DNA of 16,364 nt from an uncultured Oscillospiraceae bacterium (GCA_902465325.1 CABQMV010000032.1:1-16364); one strand, 5' to 3'. Shown: positions 7,225 to 14,908, numbered from the stretch's first letter. Notes: generated by a model not told the origin, from the sequence alone. Numbers and translations: made by a program.

Positions 7225-8417
7225 GAAGAATTACTGTCCTTTTGCTGCACATCCGCATACCGGCTATACGCTGAAGCAATAAAAATGAATATTAAAATTA
7301 CCGTTTTTGAATAGTAATTTACAGAAAAGAAATCTGAAATAAAAACACCCGTCATCAGAGAAAAACAAAGCGCCCCTATGGCAGACATCTTTCCGTCACC
7401 CGCCATCAGCTTCATGGAATACGCTGTCGCCCGGACAGGAAGCGCATAGTAAAGCAGCAGCCCTGCGGCTCCTACCCCCACCAGCAGCTCCAGATAGTTG
7501 TTGTGAGAGTACGCCAAAAAGCCTACGCCCTGTTTGGAATAGGCGTAAAAGGTGCTGATTCCCCGCCCAAATACCGGATGCTCACAAAAGAGCGACCACC
7601 CATACTGAATAAGAGAAATTCTCTTTTCTGAAGAGGAGTCCCCCTCCCCTGTCCGGAACAGCAAAAGCACATCTTCTATTCTTTGTCCAATTACCTGATA
7701 GAGCAGCTCCACATTAAAAATCAGATACGAAAATACCAGAAGCAGCACCGCTATTATCAGCAAGGCAGCACCTACAGACCGCTTCCTCACCCGGAAGGTC
7801 AGGGCAATAAGCATCGCTGTAGAAATTATCATAATCAGAGCGGAAGACCGGGAGGCCGTCAGAACCACAAAAATAACCAGTACCGCAGTGGGCAGAAGCT
7901 TCCACCACCGGAATTCATTTAAAAGGGTAAACACCATAAAAACGACACCAAAGGCCAGCCAGGTACCTACCTGATTGGTATTGGAAATAGAACCACCCAC
8001 CGCCTTCCCGGCAAATATATTTTCGCACAGCAAAGCATATCCGCAGCTGAGAAGAGCACAGCTTACATATATCACAATAAATTTCTGCAGATTTTCCTTC
8101 TGTGAAAAATAATTGACGCCCGCGCAGAGCAAAAAAAACAGGATAAATACAGAAACAATACGAGTCAAGCTGCTCTGGGGATCTACACTGTAGAAGTAAG
8201 AAAAAAAGCACATAAGCGCAAACAGGCCGTACAGCAGCGCAGCAAACGGCAATGTAAAGTCTCCCATGCGGTCAAGCAGCACCAGCAGACAGAAAACACC
8301 GGTAAAGCCGTTGGCCACTAAATACAGCACAGGATGCTCCGGCACAGTAAAATACATGGCCAGCATAATAAAAAATACCGTATCAATTATTGTTGTTCTG
8401 TTGAATTCCCGATCCAC
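7197..8417 (-). CDS. O-antigen ligase/polymerase-type membrane protein (Wzy-like)
   Basis: A 406-residue, very hydrophobic protein with about ten or more membrane helices. It has the O-antigen ligase/polymerase (Wzy_C, PF04932-type) pattern: a TASRSS segment (R190) after the middle helices, then a large extracytoplasmic loop with GRGISTFYAYSKQG and the conserved SHNNYLELLVGVGAAG (H305) leading into the next helix. The likely role is joining repeat units into a long polysaccharide outside the membrane. The start is GTG at 8415-8417, supported by GGAG at 8425-8428 with 7 nt spacing. The gene overlaps the end of the upstream glycosyltransferase gene by 35 nt. Polymerase versus ligase cannot be told from sequence; polymerase fits a Gram-positive operon better. 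Confidence 0.85.
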   Translation of the reverse strand: MDREFNRTTIIDTVFFIMLAMYFTVPEHPVLYLVANGFTGVFCLLVLLDRMGDFTLPFAALLYGLFALMCFFSYFYSVDPQSSLTRIVSVFILFFLLCAGVNYFSQKENLQKFIVIYVSCALLSCGYALLCENIFAGKAVGGSISNTNQVGTWLAFGVVFMVFTLLNEFRWWKLLPTAVLVIFVVLTASRSSALIMIISTAMLIALTFRVRKRSVGAALLIIAVLLLVFSYLIFNVELLYQVIGQRIEDVLLLFRTGEGDSSSEKRISLIQYGWSLFCEHPVFGRGISTFYAYSKQGVGFLAYSHNNYLELLVGVGAAGLLLYYALPVRATAYSMKLMAGDGKMSAIGALCFSLMTGVFISDFFSVNYYSKTVILIFIFIASAYSRYADVQQKDSNSSCNSIVQRV

Positions 8418-9543
8418 TTACAATCTCCAAAAAATCTTTCAGCGCTTTATTCGGTGAAAACGCCGCTGCCCGCTTCACAGCCGCTTTTGATAGTTTATCA
8501 TGTAACGCCGTGTCCGTCAAAGCCAGCTCCAGCGCCTGGGCAAAGACCTCCTCTCTCCCCTGCAGCGGGGGAGTCAGAATCCCGTACTCTGCGATTTCCA
8601 AGGTCTCCTCCGTATGGGGACCCGGCTCTCTCCTGAGAATCTCCCCCGGTCCCGTCCTGCAGTCCGACGACACCACGCACAAACCGCAGGCCATAGCTTC
8701 CACTAAGGCATTAGGAAAGCCCTCTGCCTTAGAGGGCAGCGCATAAATCCAGCATTGGGCCAGAACATTATAGGGATTCTCTCTATCTCCGGTAAAATAA
8801 ATTCTTTCTCTGCAGCTGCTCTGCTCTGCTAAATTCATAAGAAATTCTCTCTGGTCTCCGTTGCCTCCTATCAGAATCAGTCCGCAGTCCGGTATTCGCC
8901 GGCTCACCAGTTCAAAAGCTTTGATCAGTTCTCTCTGCCCCTTAATTTCCGTCAGGCGGCCCATGCAGACCACACAGCGGTAGGTTTGCAGAAAAGCCTC
9001 CAGCGCCGGCTCACCGACAGGAGCGCTGCGGTCTTGTTCAATTCTTTTAAAGTCAATTAAATTATAATTATAGAAAGCCTTCTCTTCCGGTCCGCCGCAG
9101 CGTTTGCAAAAAAAATCCCGGCATTCTTTTGAATTAAAAATAATACCGTCTGTTCTTTCCGCGCCCTCTAAAAATACCCGGGGAGCCGCCTCCAAATCAG
9201 CAAAGCCGCGGCAGGAAAGAAAACGGAGGACGCCCTTGGTCCTGCATAGCGTATTGATCCGGTTTCCGGCTTTCATAACACTGAGTACAACATCTGGCTT
9301 TTCTGTCCGCACCAGTTTTTTTAAAGCCATACACCGGCGCAGAACGTTAAAAACACGGCTGACTCTGTTTGCCTTAGGAGGCAGCGCAAAATCTACCAGA
9401 CGCCCTCCTATAGGGTAATCCACCTGATTCTCAAATACTGCCACAATCACCTGATGCTCCTTCGAAAGAGCAATAGAAAGATTACTGATAAAGCGTTCGC
9501 TGCCGCCCCGTGTCAGAGAGGGAACCAAAAGAATCAGCTTCAT
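8383..9543 (-). CDS. Glycosyltransferase family 4 (GT-B fold)
   Basis: A 386-residue GT-B glycosyltransferase that transfers a sugar from a nucleotide donor to the lipid-linked repeat unit on the cytoplasmic face. Visible motifs are the N-terminal glycine loop VPSLTRGGSE (residues 8-16), the donor-site R196 and K201 in GRLTEIKGQ, and a complete EX7E motif (E274 to E282) in AEGFPNALVEAM. No membrane segment is present. The ATG at 9541-9543 overlaps the upstream glycosyltransferase stop as ATGA, and the 3' end overlaps the polymerase gene by 35 nt, implying coupled translation. The last residues are an unusual run of asparagines (QQNNNN), encoded within that overlap. Sugar and linkage cannot be predicted. 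Confidence 0.9.
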   Translation of the reverse strand: MKLILLVPSLTRGGSERFISNLSIALSKEHQVIVAVFENQVDYPIGGRLVDFALPPKANRVSRVFNVLRRCMALKKLVRTEKPDVVLSVMKAGNRINTLCRTKGVLRFLSCRGFADLEAAPRVFLEGAERTDGIIFNSKECRDFFCKRCGGPEEKAFYNYNLIDFKRIEQDRSAPVGEPALEAFLQTYRCVVCMGRLTEIKGQRELIKAFELVSRRIPDCGLILIGGNGDQREFLMNLAEQSSCRERIYFTGDRENPYNVLAQCWIYALPSKAEGFPNALVEAMACGLCVVSSDCRTGPGEILRREPGPHTEETLEIAEYGILTPPLQGREEVFAQALELALTDTALHDKLSKAAVKRAAAFSPNKALKDFLEIVSGSGIQQNNNN

Positions 9544-10604
9544 TTCTTCTCCTCCTGCTCCAGCATATCTGCAAATTCCCGTACCACCCGGTCCGCCTGA
9601 AAGTCAGTAGCGCGGCAGACACAGGCAATACGCATCGAAAGCAGTACCTGGGGCTCCCTTGCTAAGCCGCAAAGCGTCTTTATCAGCGCCTCTGTAATAT
9701 GGTCAAAATCCAGCAGCAGACCGGTAACACCGTGGTCAATAATTTCGGGTGCCGCGTAAAAGCGGGAAGCAAGCACCGGTAAACCGGCTGCATAGGCATC
9801 AAGAACAGCGCCCGGAATTCCCTCCCCTCTGTACCGGGTAGGAAACAGCATAGCAAAATATTCTTTTAAGGTATCTGTAGTATCCCGGTAAGAGAGACAT
9901 CCCTTATACCGGATAAATGCCGGAAAGCCAGCCTCTAATCTTTCAAAATCCTCCTGAAAACCAGAAGCCACAGCGCCCCATATATCCAGCGTATATACCT
10001 CTCTGCCCAGCTGTTCATTTACCTGCCGGACTGCGGAAACTGCCTCGCAAATTCCTTTTTCCCTTATAACCCGGGAAAAGGTACAGAGTCTGAAGGGCTC
10101 CTGAAAAGCAGAGGCATCCGGCTTCTCTACAATTTTTAACTCCTTAAAGTTCGGCAGCAGATGCACACGGGAAATTCCCATAGCATTCAGCTTGTCTGCC
10201 ATAGTCTGAGTCTCTGCATAGAGGCCGTCCAGTTTTTTCATCTGCGCCCGCAGCCTAGGAGACGCCTCCAGAAACTCCGGCAGCCAGGCGCCAATAATAA
10301 CATACTGCAGCTTTTTTCGGTAAAATCGGTTCAAAAATAAAAACAGCGGAATAAAAACCTTTACCCCATTGTGAGAAGGCAGCATAATTATATTTTGACA
10401 TTTTCTAATTAAACGAAGCGATCCCAAAATCAGTCTGAGGCTGTGCCGCCTCCACTGATACGTATCCAACTTCAGAACTTGTTCCGATCCCCAGATTTCT
10501 TCCAGCTTCTGAGAAAAAATTACTGTTTTTACTGTCTGTCCCTCTGCAGGGGGAAGCCCTCCTCCGAAATGACCGCATATGCCTGCTTTCAATAGAGTTC
10601 CCAT
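9540..10604 (-). CDS. Glycosyltransferase family 4, variant EX7D motif
   Basis: A 354-residue GT-B glycosyltransferase. The N-terminal domain has the glycine loop GHFGGGLPPAEGQTVKT (residues 11-27). The C-terminal donor domain has FSRVIREKGI (R178, K183) and the nucleotide-sugar motif YRGEGIPGAVLDAYAAGLP. In the EX7E position, E261 is followed at +8 by D269 instead of glutamate. The ATG at 10602-10604 has GAGGGG 8 nt upstream and starts 12 nt after the aminotransferase stop. Its own stop overlaps the next glycosyltransferase start (ATGA). It probably adds one sugar of the repeat unit at the cytoplasmic face; donor and acceptor are unknown. Confidence 0.88.
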   Translation of the reverse strand: MGTLLKAGICGHFGGGLPPAEGQTVKTVIFSQKLEEIWGSEQVLKLDTYQWRRHSLRLILGSLRLIRKCQNIIMLPSHNGVKVFIPLFLFLNRFYRKKLQYVIIGAWLPEFLEASPRLRAQMKKLDGLYAETQTMADKLNAMGISRVHLLPNFKELKIVEKPDASAFQEPFRLCTFSRVIREKGICEAVSAVRQVNEQLGREVYTLDIWGAVASGFQEDFERLEAGFPAFIRYKGCLSYRDTTDTLKEYFAMLFPTRYRGEGIPGAVLDAYAAGLPVLASRFYAAPEIIDHGVTGLLLDFDHITEALIKTLCGLAREPQVLLSMRIACVCRATDFQADRVVREFADMLEQEEKK

Positions 10605-10616
10605 GCCCTTATCCCC

Positions 10617-11816
10617 TCAGATATTTTTAAGAATACGTTTTAGATGGTCAGTAATATAGGTTACCTGATCCTCTGTAAGCCGGGAATACAGCGGCAGGGT
10701 CAGCTCCTTTTCATAAGCGCTGTACGCCTGAGGATACTTTTGTATATCAAAGCCCAGCGCTTTGTAGCCGCTATGCATAGGCAGCGGTTTATAGTGAACA
10801 TTGCTGGAAATTCCCACCTCCGCCAGAGCTCCGATTACCGCATTCCTCCGGCCGGCATCCATTCCGGCCAAACTTGTGATCATCAGATGACAGCTGGAGG
10901 AAAAATCCTCTCCGAAATGCCGGTAAAGCTCTATGGGCTGTCCTGCCAGTTCTGTTTCATATTGACACACAAGTCTGCGTCTCTTATCCAGCAAATCAGG
11001 ATAGCGCTTAAGCTGTGACAGCCCAAGCGCCGCTGAAATATCAGTCATATTAAGCTTATAGGCGGGAAACAGAATGTCATATTCCCAGGACGCCATTTTA
11101 GCCTTTTCATACGCATCCTTTGTCTGACCATGCAGGGAATAAATGCTAAGCTGCCGGTAGAACGCACTACTCTCCACGCCCAAGGCAGAGGTCCAGGTAA
11201 TCGCGCCGCCTTCTGCCGTTGTAATATTTTTAACAGCGTGGAAAGAAAAACAGGTAATATCCGCGGCCTGGCCGCTGCGTTTTCCTCCGGAAAACGCCCC
11301 AAGACTGTGGGCGCCGTCAGCAATGACCGCCACCCGCCCCAGCTTCTCCTGTAAAGGATTGGAGGGAACAAAGCAGCCGCGCTTATTTTCTACCTGTTTA
11401 TAGATGCTGGCGTAGTCACACATCCGGCCTCCCAGATCTACTGCAATAATAGCTTTTGTCCGGGGCGTAATGGCCTCCTCCAGTCTGTCATAGTCCATTT
11501 CATAGGAATTTTCCGCTAAATCCAAAAATACAATCTCCGCGCCTATATGGGTAATAATACTGGCGGAGGCGGTATAGGTGTAAGGGGTGGTGATCACCTG
11601 GTCTCCCGGCCCAATCCCCAGCATCTTAAGTGCCAAAAAAAGGCCGGAGGTATTAGAATTCAGGCATAAAACTCTTTCATTCCCTACAAAGGCGGCCAGG
11701 CTGTCCTCAAAAGCATGTGTCTCCGGGCCAGTAGTAATCCATCCAGAACGTAAAACCCTGGATACTGCCTGTATGTCTTCCTCGGAAATGTCCGGAGGCG
11801 AAAATTCAATATTCAA
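10617..11816 (-). CDS. DegT/DnrJ/EryC1/StrS-family sugar aminotransferase
   Basis: A 399-residue PLP-dependent aminotransferase that puts an amino group on a nucleotide-linked keto sugar. Family features in order are the N-terminal SGWITTGPET region (24-33), LNSNTSGLFLAL (cofactor phosphate loop), TTPYTYTASA, ADGAHSLGA with D167 contacting the PLP nitrogen, and the PLP lysine K196 in FSFHAVKNITTAEGG. The start is an uncommon TTG at 11814-11816, supported by AAGGGAG (11826-11832) with 9 nt spacing; no ATG lies near the N-terminus. It starts 78 nt after the phosphatase gene, the largest gap within this operon. With capF it points to an amino sugar in the polymer. The exact substrate cannot be read from sequence. 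Confidence 0.9.
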   Translation of the reverse strand: MNIEFSPPDISEEDIQAVSRVLRSGWITTGPETHAFEDSLAAFVGNERVLCLNSNTSGLFLALKMLGIGPGDQVITTPYTYTASASIITHIGAEIVFLDLAENSYEMDYDRLEEAITPRTKAIIAVDLGGRMCDYASIYKQVENKRGCFVPSNPLQEKLGRVAVIADGAHSLGAFSGGKRSGQAADITCFSFHAVKNITTAEGGAITWTSALGVESSAFYRQLSIYSLHGQTKDAYEKAKMASWEYDILFPAYKLNMTDISAALGLSQLKRYPDLLDKRRRLVCQYETELAGQPIELYRHFGEDFSSSCHLMITSLAGMDAGRRNAVIGALAEVGISSNVHYKPLPMHSGYKALGFDIQKYPQAYSAYEKELTLPLYSRLTEDQVTYITDHLKRILKNI

Positions 11817-11825
11817 GTTTGTGCA

Positions 11826-11832
11826 CTCCCTT
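11826..11832 (-). promoter_or_regulatory. Ribosome binding site deciding the TTG start of the aminotransferase
   Basis: AAGGGAG on the minus strand lies 9 nt before the TTG at 11814-11816. No other start codon in this frame gives the complete family N-terminus. Confidence 0.6.
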
Positions 11833-11862
11833 CATTCCGTATCATGCCCCAAATGTTATTAA

Positions 11863-11891
11863 ATTTTACCATATCCTGAGAATTCGCACAA
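11863..11891 (-). promoter_or_regulatory. Possible weak internal promoter before the aminotransferase gene
   Basis: On the minus strand, TTGTGC (11886-11891) and TAAAAT (11863-11868) are 17 nt apart, with an extended -10 TG dinucleotide (TGG) just before the -10. The -35 is poor (3 of 6 consensus). It lies in the 78-nt gap, the only roomy spacer within the operon. Confidence 0.3.
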
Positions 11892-11894
11892 GTC

Positions 11895-12638
11895 TCACGC
11901 CATCAGACAGGAGGCGGTACGGTAAAAGCGCTCTCTTTCGGGATCTTTCAGCTTTGCATCGACCACAGTATAGGCCTTTTCAATATGAGGCGGACGGCTG
12001 TCCATATTATGCGCATCACTGCCCAATACAAGGGGAACCCTTTGTTCAAGAAGAGAAAAGGCAAAACGCCTGTTGAAAACTCCCTCCAGCGCCTCTGCAT
12101 TGACCTGCACCACTACATTGGGGATATTTAAAATACGTTCTATTTCATCCCTTCCAAACAGCTCTCTGTACCGGTCCAGATGGGCAATAACTGGACAAAT
12201 TTTGTATTTGAGGGCAAGGTTTTCAACAGTCTCATAAACCCGGCTTTCCAGCCGGCAAAAAGGAAACTCCAGCAGCAGCGCATGGGTTCCGGTATAGCAA
12301 AGCTCCCGAATCCTTTTTTCTTCGATCAGGTCAGGTTCTATACAGACCTCCGCCCCTAACCGGATTTCAGGAATTTCCTTCGTGATTTGTCTTTGGGAAA
12401 TCCTCTCTCTCAGCCGTTCATAGGAAGCCTGACGTCTGGCCAAAAAATAATCCAGAGGTTCTCTGTGATAGCTGTAATGGGGCGTAAGGCATACCGTCTC
12501 TACCCCCTGTCTCCCCAGGGACAGAAGCATCTCCGCAGAAACATCACTGGTTTCGGCTCCATCATCTATTTTCGGCAATATATGTGAATGAAAATCTCTC
12601 CGGACCTGTCTATTTGTATCCGTAGCCGTATGAGTCAT
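11895..12638 (-). CDS. CpsB/YwqE-type PHP-domain protein-tyrosine phosphatase
   Basis: A 247-residue protein of the polymerase-and-histidinol-phosphatase (PHP) fold, the same size as Gram-positive CpsB/CapC/YwqE. These metal-dependent (usually Mn) phosphatases remove phosphate from tyrosines of the polysaccharide-control kinase. Visible metal or catalytic residues are H17 and H19 in DFHSHILPKIDDGA, H54 in TPH, E97 in GAEV, H153 in IAHLDRY, and D208/H210 in GSDAHNMDSR. The frame is open to 12701, but the ATG at 12636-12638 is chosen: GGGAG lies 9 nt upstream and the N-terminus then fits the family. It overlaps the adaptor gene by 29 nt, implying coupled translation. Oddly, no tyrosine kinase gene is next to it. 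Confidence 0.9.
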   Translation of the reverse strand: MTHTATDTNRQVRRDFHSHILPKIDDGAETSDVSAEMLLSLGRQGVETVCLTPHYSYHREPLDYFLARRQASYERLRERISQRQITKEIPEIRLGAEVCIEPDLIEEKRIRELCYTGTHALLLEFPFCRLESRVYETVENLALKYKICPVIAHLDRYRELFGRDEIERILNIPNVVVQVNAEALEGVFNRRFAFSLLEQRVPLVLGSDAHNMDSRPPHIEKAYTVVDAKLKDPERERFYRTASCLMA

Positions 12639-13329
12639 AAGATTTTGCTCCCTTCCCTGCCCCATCAAAGGATGGAACCTCTCCAAAGAAGGGTACGTCA
12701 AAGTAATCCAGAATGGTACGCTTTCCTTTTATCGTATTGTCTCTGGCCATCAGAAAATAAAATACAAGAAAGCTGCCCAGAAAGCCTATCACCAGTCCCA
12801 GCAGTCCATACATGGCGATGTTGGGAGAGGAAGGTCTGTCCGGCGTGTCTGCCGTGCCTACAATATTAATATTCTGCGTTTCTGTAGCAGCCTCAATAAC
12901 CGTTTTCGCATTGGCGGCCGCCAATGTACACAGTCTCTGTGAATCCTCCGGAACAGGACTCTCTGCCGTAATCTGAATAAACATCGCATCCTGTATTTGC
13001 TCAAATGAAAGCATGTTCCGAATCTGAAGCAGGGTATATTTTCCCTCCATACCCTCCGTCACCTTCTGCAGCACTTCATTATCGTTCATAAAAACCATAT
13101 AAGAAGAAATCAGATTCTGAGAGGACGTAATATCTCCGGTTGTAATGGTTTCCGTATCGCCGACCTTATTTTTTACAAACAGCTTTACGCTGGTGGTATA
13201 CATGGGGGTAATGGCCAGCTTGGCGTACAGCACTCCTGCCAGCAGCATAATAATGGATATGGCCAGTATCATGACAAAATTTTTCTTTACCACCTGAAAC
13301 AAGCTTTTTAAATCCATATTTCTACGCAC
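12610..13329 (-). CDS. CpsC/Wzz-type polysaccharide chain-length adaptor with Tyr-rich C-terminus
   Basis: A 239-residue Wzz-domain protein with the CpsC/CapA layout. It has a short cytoplasmic N-terminus, membrane helix 1 (about 18-38), an outside domain, the proline-rich stretch TPDRPSSPN (162-170) and membrane helix 2 (about 171-194). Such proteins set polymer length and, in Gram-positives, activate a partner BY-kinase through the cytoplasmic C-terminus. Here the tail after DVPFFGEVPS ends in SYDSYGYGYK, with tyrosines 231, 234, 236 and 238, a cluster normally found at the end of the kinase (CpsD) rather than the adaptor. The start is GTG at 13327-13329 with AAAAGGGG 8 nt upstream. The in-frame ATG at 13317 is too far from that site. 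It is the first gene of the operon. Confidence 0.85.
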   Translation of the reverse strand: MRRNMDLKSLFQVVKKNFVMILAISIIMLLAGVLYAKLAITPMYTTSVKLFVKNKVGDTETITTGDITSSQNLISSYMVFMNDNEVLQKVTEGMEGKYTLLQIRNMLSFEQIQDAMFIQITAESPVPEDSQRLCTLAAANAKTVIEAATETQNINIVGTADTPDRPSSPNIAMYGLLGLVIGFLGSFLVFYFLMARDNTIKGKRTILDYFDVPFFGEVPSFDGAGKGAKSYDSYGYGYK

Positions 13330-13337
13330 TTTTTATA

Positions 13338-13345
13338 CCCCTTTT
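13338..13345 (-). promoter_or_regulatory. Ribosome binding site deciding the GTG start of the chain-length adaptor
   Basis: AAAAGGGG on the minus strand is 8 nt before the GTG at 13327-13329 and 20 nt before the alternative ATG, which favours GTG. Confidence 0.6.
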
Positions 13346-13362
13346 GCTTAATATATATCGGT

Positions 13363-13391
13363 ATTATATCCAGTTTGCCGGGTAAAGTCAA
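13363..13391 (-). promoter_or_regulatory. Main promoter of the polysaccharide operon
   Basis: On the minus strand, TTGACT (13386-13391) and a perfect TATAAT (13363-13368) are 17 nt apart, close to the sigma-A consensus. Transcription would begin near 13356, about 27 nt before the GTG start. The first base of the -35 is also the last base of the adjoining GC-rich hairpin. Confidence 0.75.
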
Positions 13392-13424
13392 CCGGGAGGC
13401 CCCTCCTGGCGGGGCCATCCCGGT
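13391..13424 (-). terminator. GC-rich hairpin after the solute-binding protein gene
   Basis: Minus-strand arms ACCGGGA-T-GGCCCC and GGGGCC-TCCCGGT pair over 13 bp with one bulged T around a 7-nt loop, starting 9 nt after the stop. It is a stable structure placed like a terminator, but only TGACTTTACC follows, so there is no real T-tract. It may act as a weak terminator or as a 3'-end stabiliser of the lipoprotein mRNA. Confidence 0.55.
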
Positions 13425-13433
13425 AAAATAAAA

Positions 13434-14798
13434 TTATTTCAAGCTGTCCAGAATAGACTGCCATTTTTCATTGGCCTTTGTTTCTGTAAAAGTAAGCTGG
13501 TCTATGTATGCGCCTTCATTATAATAGTAGTCCAGCACACCCATCCAGCCGGAATATACAATTTCTCCCACCGTCGGAGGCATACGGCATTTTATCTCAC
13601 CGTTGATATCCGCCTCAGGAAAGGTAATAAAGGCCTCATAGTTCTTCACAGACCAGTCGCAGCCTTCTACAGTGGCACCGTGCCCCCGCCAGAAATCCGC
13701 TTCGGCCAGCTCCTTGACCAGAGGAACAGAGCCGCCGGCATTGCTGTGATATGCGTACTGGCCGTCCTTGGTCAGAAAATGCAGCGCCAGAGCCGCTGCC
13801 GCATTGGGATTTCCTGTATACTTATACACGGCAAAACCAGAGGCGCCGGTCCCAACCACATGATTCGGAAATGCAGGAAAATCACAGAAATCCCAATCAA
13901 TGTTAGCATTGTCATAGGCAGTGGCCAAAGGCTGTACCATAGGATAGCAAACCGCATGAAACACATAGTCTAGCTTGGTCAGACTGCCGTATGCCCCCTC
14001 GTCCCGCCAGAAATCCTTTAACAAAGCACCTGTATTTGCAAAAGAAAGCACCTCTTCAATTCCCATCAGTACTTTATCATTTGTCAAAGACACATATTTA
14101 TCCTCCGTATTCAGCCAGGTGCCGCCCCAGCCCTCCCATACCGGAATAAAGCAGGGCGCCCAGCCCAGCTGGAAATCGGCGCCGATCTGTATAAACCGGG
14201 AGGGGTCATTGGGATCTGTCTTGGTCAGCTGCTGACAATAGGATTTGAAAGTCTGCCAGTCCCAGCCGTGCTCCGGATCTGACAGGCCCTCTTCCTGTAA
14301 AGCAGTTCTGTTATAAAGCATAACAATATGGTTATAATCTCTGGGAACCATATAGAGCTGCCCCTCTACCATGCCGATCTGTAAAATCCCGGAAAACACC
14401 TCAGACATATCCACTCCCAGCGGCTCAATAAACTGGTTCAGAGAAAGCAGCGCCTTTTGTGTCACAGCATAGTTATAGGTTTCCGGGCCGGTAAACCAGA
14501 ATACATCTCCAATCTCCCCGGAGGCAATTCTGGCCGCAATATTGCCGGGCTGATAATCCCGGACAACAGAAACATCCGGATAGGTATCCTGAAAGGAGTT
14601 CAATACGGCATCCGCAGCAGATTCCTCAACCAGAGAGGAAATGCTGCAGGTAAACTTAACCTTTCCCTCTATTGTCAGCTGGCTGTCCGGCGGAATTGTC
14701 GCGGCCAAAACGTTTCTTTTGGGGCCGCATCCAAAAAGTGTTAAAATACTTGTTGTACACAGTAGAAGGCACAACAGAGTTTTAACGTATTTTTTCAT
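13434..14798 (-). CDS. Extracellular solute-binding lipoprotein (ABC-type family 1, sugar-like)
   Basis: A 454-residue lipoprotein with a basic N-terminus, a hydrophobic signal and the lipobox LFGC (C24 as the lipidated cysteine). The mature part has the two-lobe pattern of family 1 solute-binding proteins, which usually bind sugars or oligosaccharides for an ABC importer: an N-terminal strand, an early PDVSVV segment, GEIGDVFWFTGPE, then GQLYMVPRDYNHIVMLYNR at the hinge and many aromatic residues later. The ATG at 14796-14798 has AAAGGAG 8 nt upstream and its own consensus promoter. No permease or ATPase gene is next to it: downstream lies a separate promoter for the polysaccharide operon. 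It may use transport genes elsewhere or act in sensing. The ligand cannot be predicted. Confidence 0.87.
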   Translation of the reverse strand: MKKYVKTLLCLLLCTTSILTLFGCGPKRNVLAATIPPDSQLTIEGKVKFTCSISSLVEESAADAVLNSFQDTYPDVSVVRDYQPGNIAARIASGEIGDVFWFTGPETYNYAVTQKALLSLNQFIEPLGVDMSEVFSGILQIGMVEGQLYMVPRDYNHIVMLYNRTALQEEGLSDPEHGWDWQTFKSYCQQLTKTDPNDPSRFIQIGADFQLGWAPCFIPVWEGWGGTWLNTEDKYVSLTNDKVLMGIEEVLSFANTGALLKDFWRDEGAYGSLTKLDYVFHAVCYPMVQPLATAYDNANIDWDFCDFPAFPNHVVGTGASGFAVYKYTGNPNAAAALALHFLTKDGQYAYHSNAGGSVPLVKELAEADFWRGHGATVEGCDWSVKNYEAFITFPEADINGEIKCRMPPTVGEIVYSGWMGVLDYYYNEGAYIDQLTFTETKANEKWQSILDSLK

Positions 14799-14848
14799 AT
14801 TCTTCTCTCCTTTTTATTAAACTTTTCATTTTAGACATATTGTTTATA

Positions 14849-14877
14849 TTTATAACGCTATGCAGTTGATTTGTCAA
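14849..14877 (-). promoter_or_regulatory. Promoter of the solute-binding protein gene
   Basis: On the minus strand, a perfect TTGACA (14872-14877) and TATAAA (14849-14854) are 17 nt apart. The leader is about 45 nt. The -35 overlaps the -35 of the divergent plus-strand promoter. Confidence 0.75.
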
Positions 14878-14900
14878 GGGGAGAATGCTAGAATTATAAA
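14871..14900 (+). promoter_or_regulatory. Promoter of the SGNH hydrolase-HAD operon
   Basis: On the plus strand, TTGTCA (14871-14876) and TATAAA (14895-14900) are 18 nt apart. The -10 lies in the centre of an inverted repeat (14888-14908). The leader would be about 40 nt. Confidence 0.55.
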
Positions 14901-14908
14901 TATTCTAG
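14888..14908. promoter_or_regulatory. Perfect 7-7-7 inverted repeat, candidate operator
   Basis: CTAGAAT, a 7-nt spacer TATAAAT and ATTCTAG form a perfect dyad that covers the -10 of the plus-strand promoter. Its AT-rich arms and position suit a repressor dimer. A weak RNA hairpin is less likely, since it would lie mostly upstream of the transcription start. Confidence 0.45.

Noticed and set aside
12639..12701. Longer N-terminus for the PHP phosphatase.
   Set aside because: The 21 extra residues lie inside the adaptor gene and do not fit the family; the ATG at 12636-12638 has a good GGGAG site.
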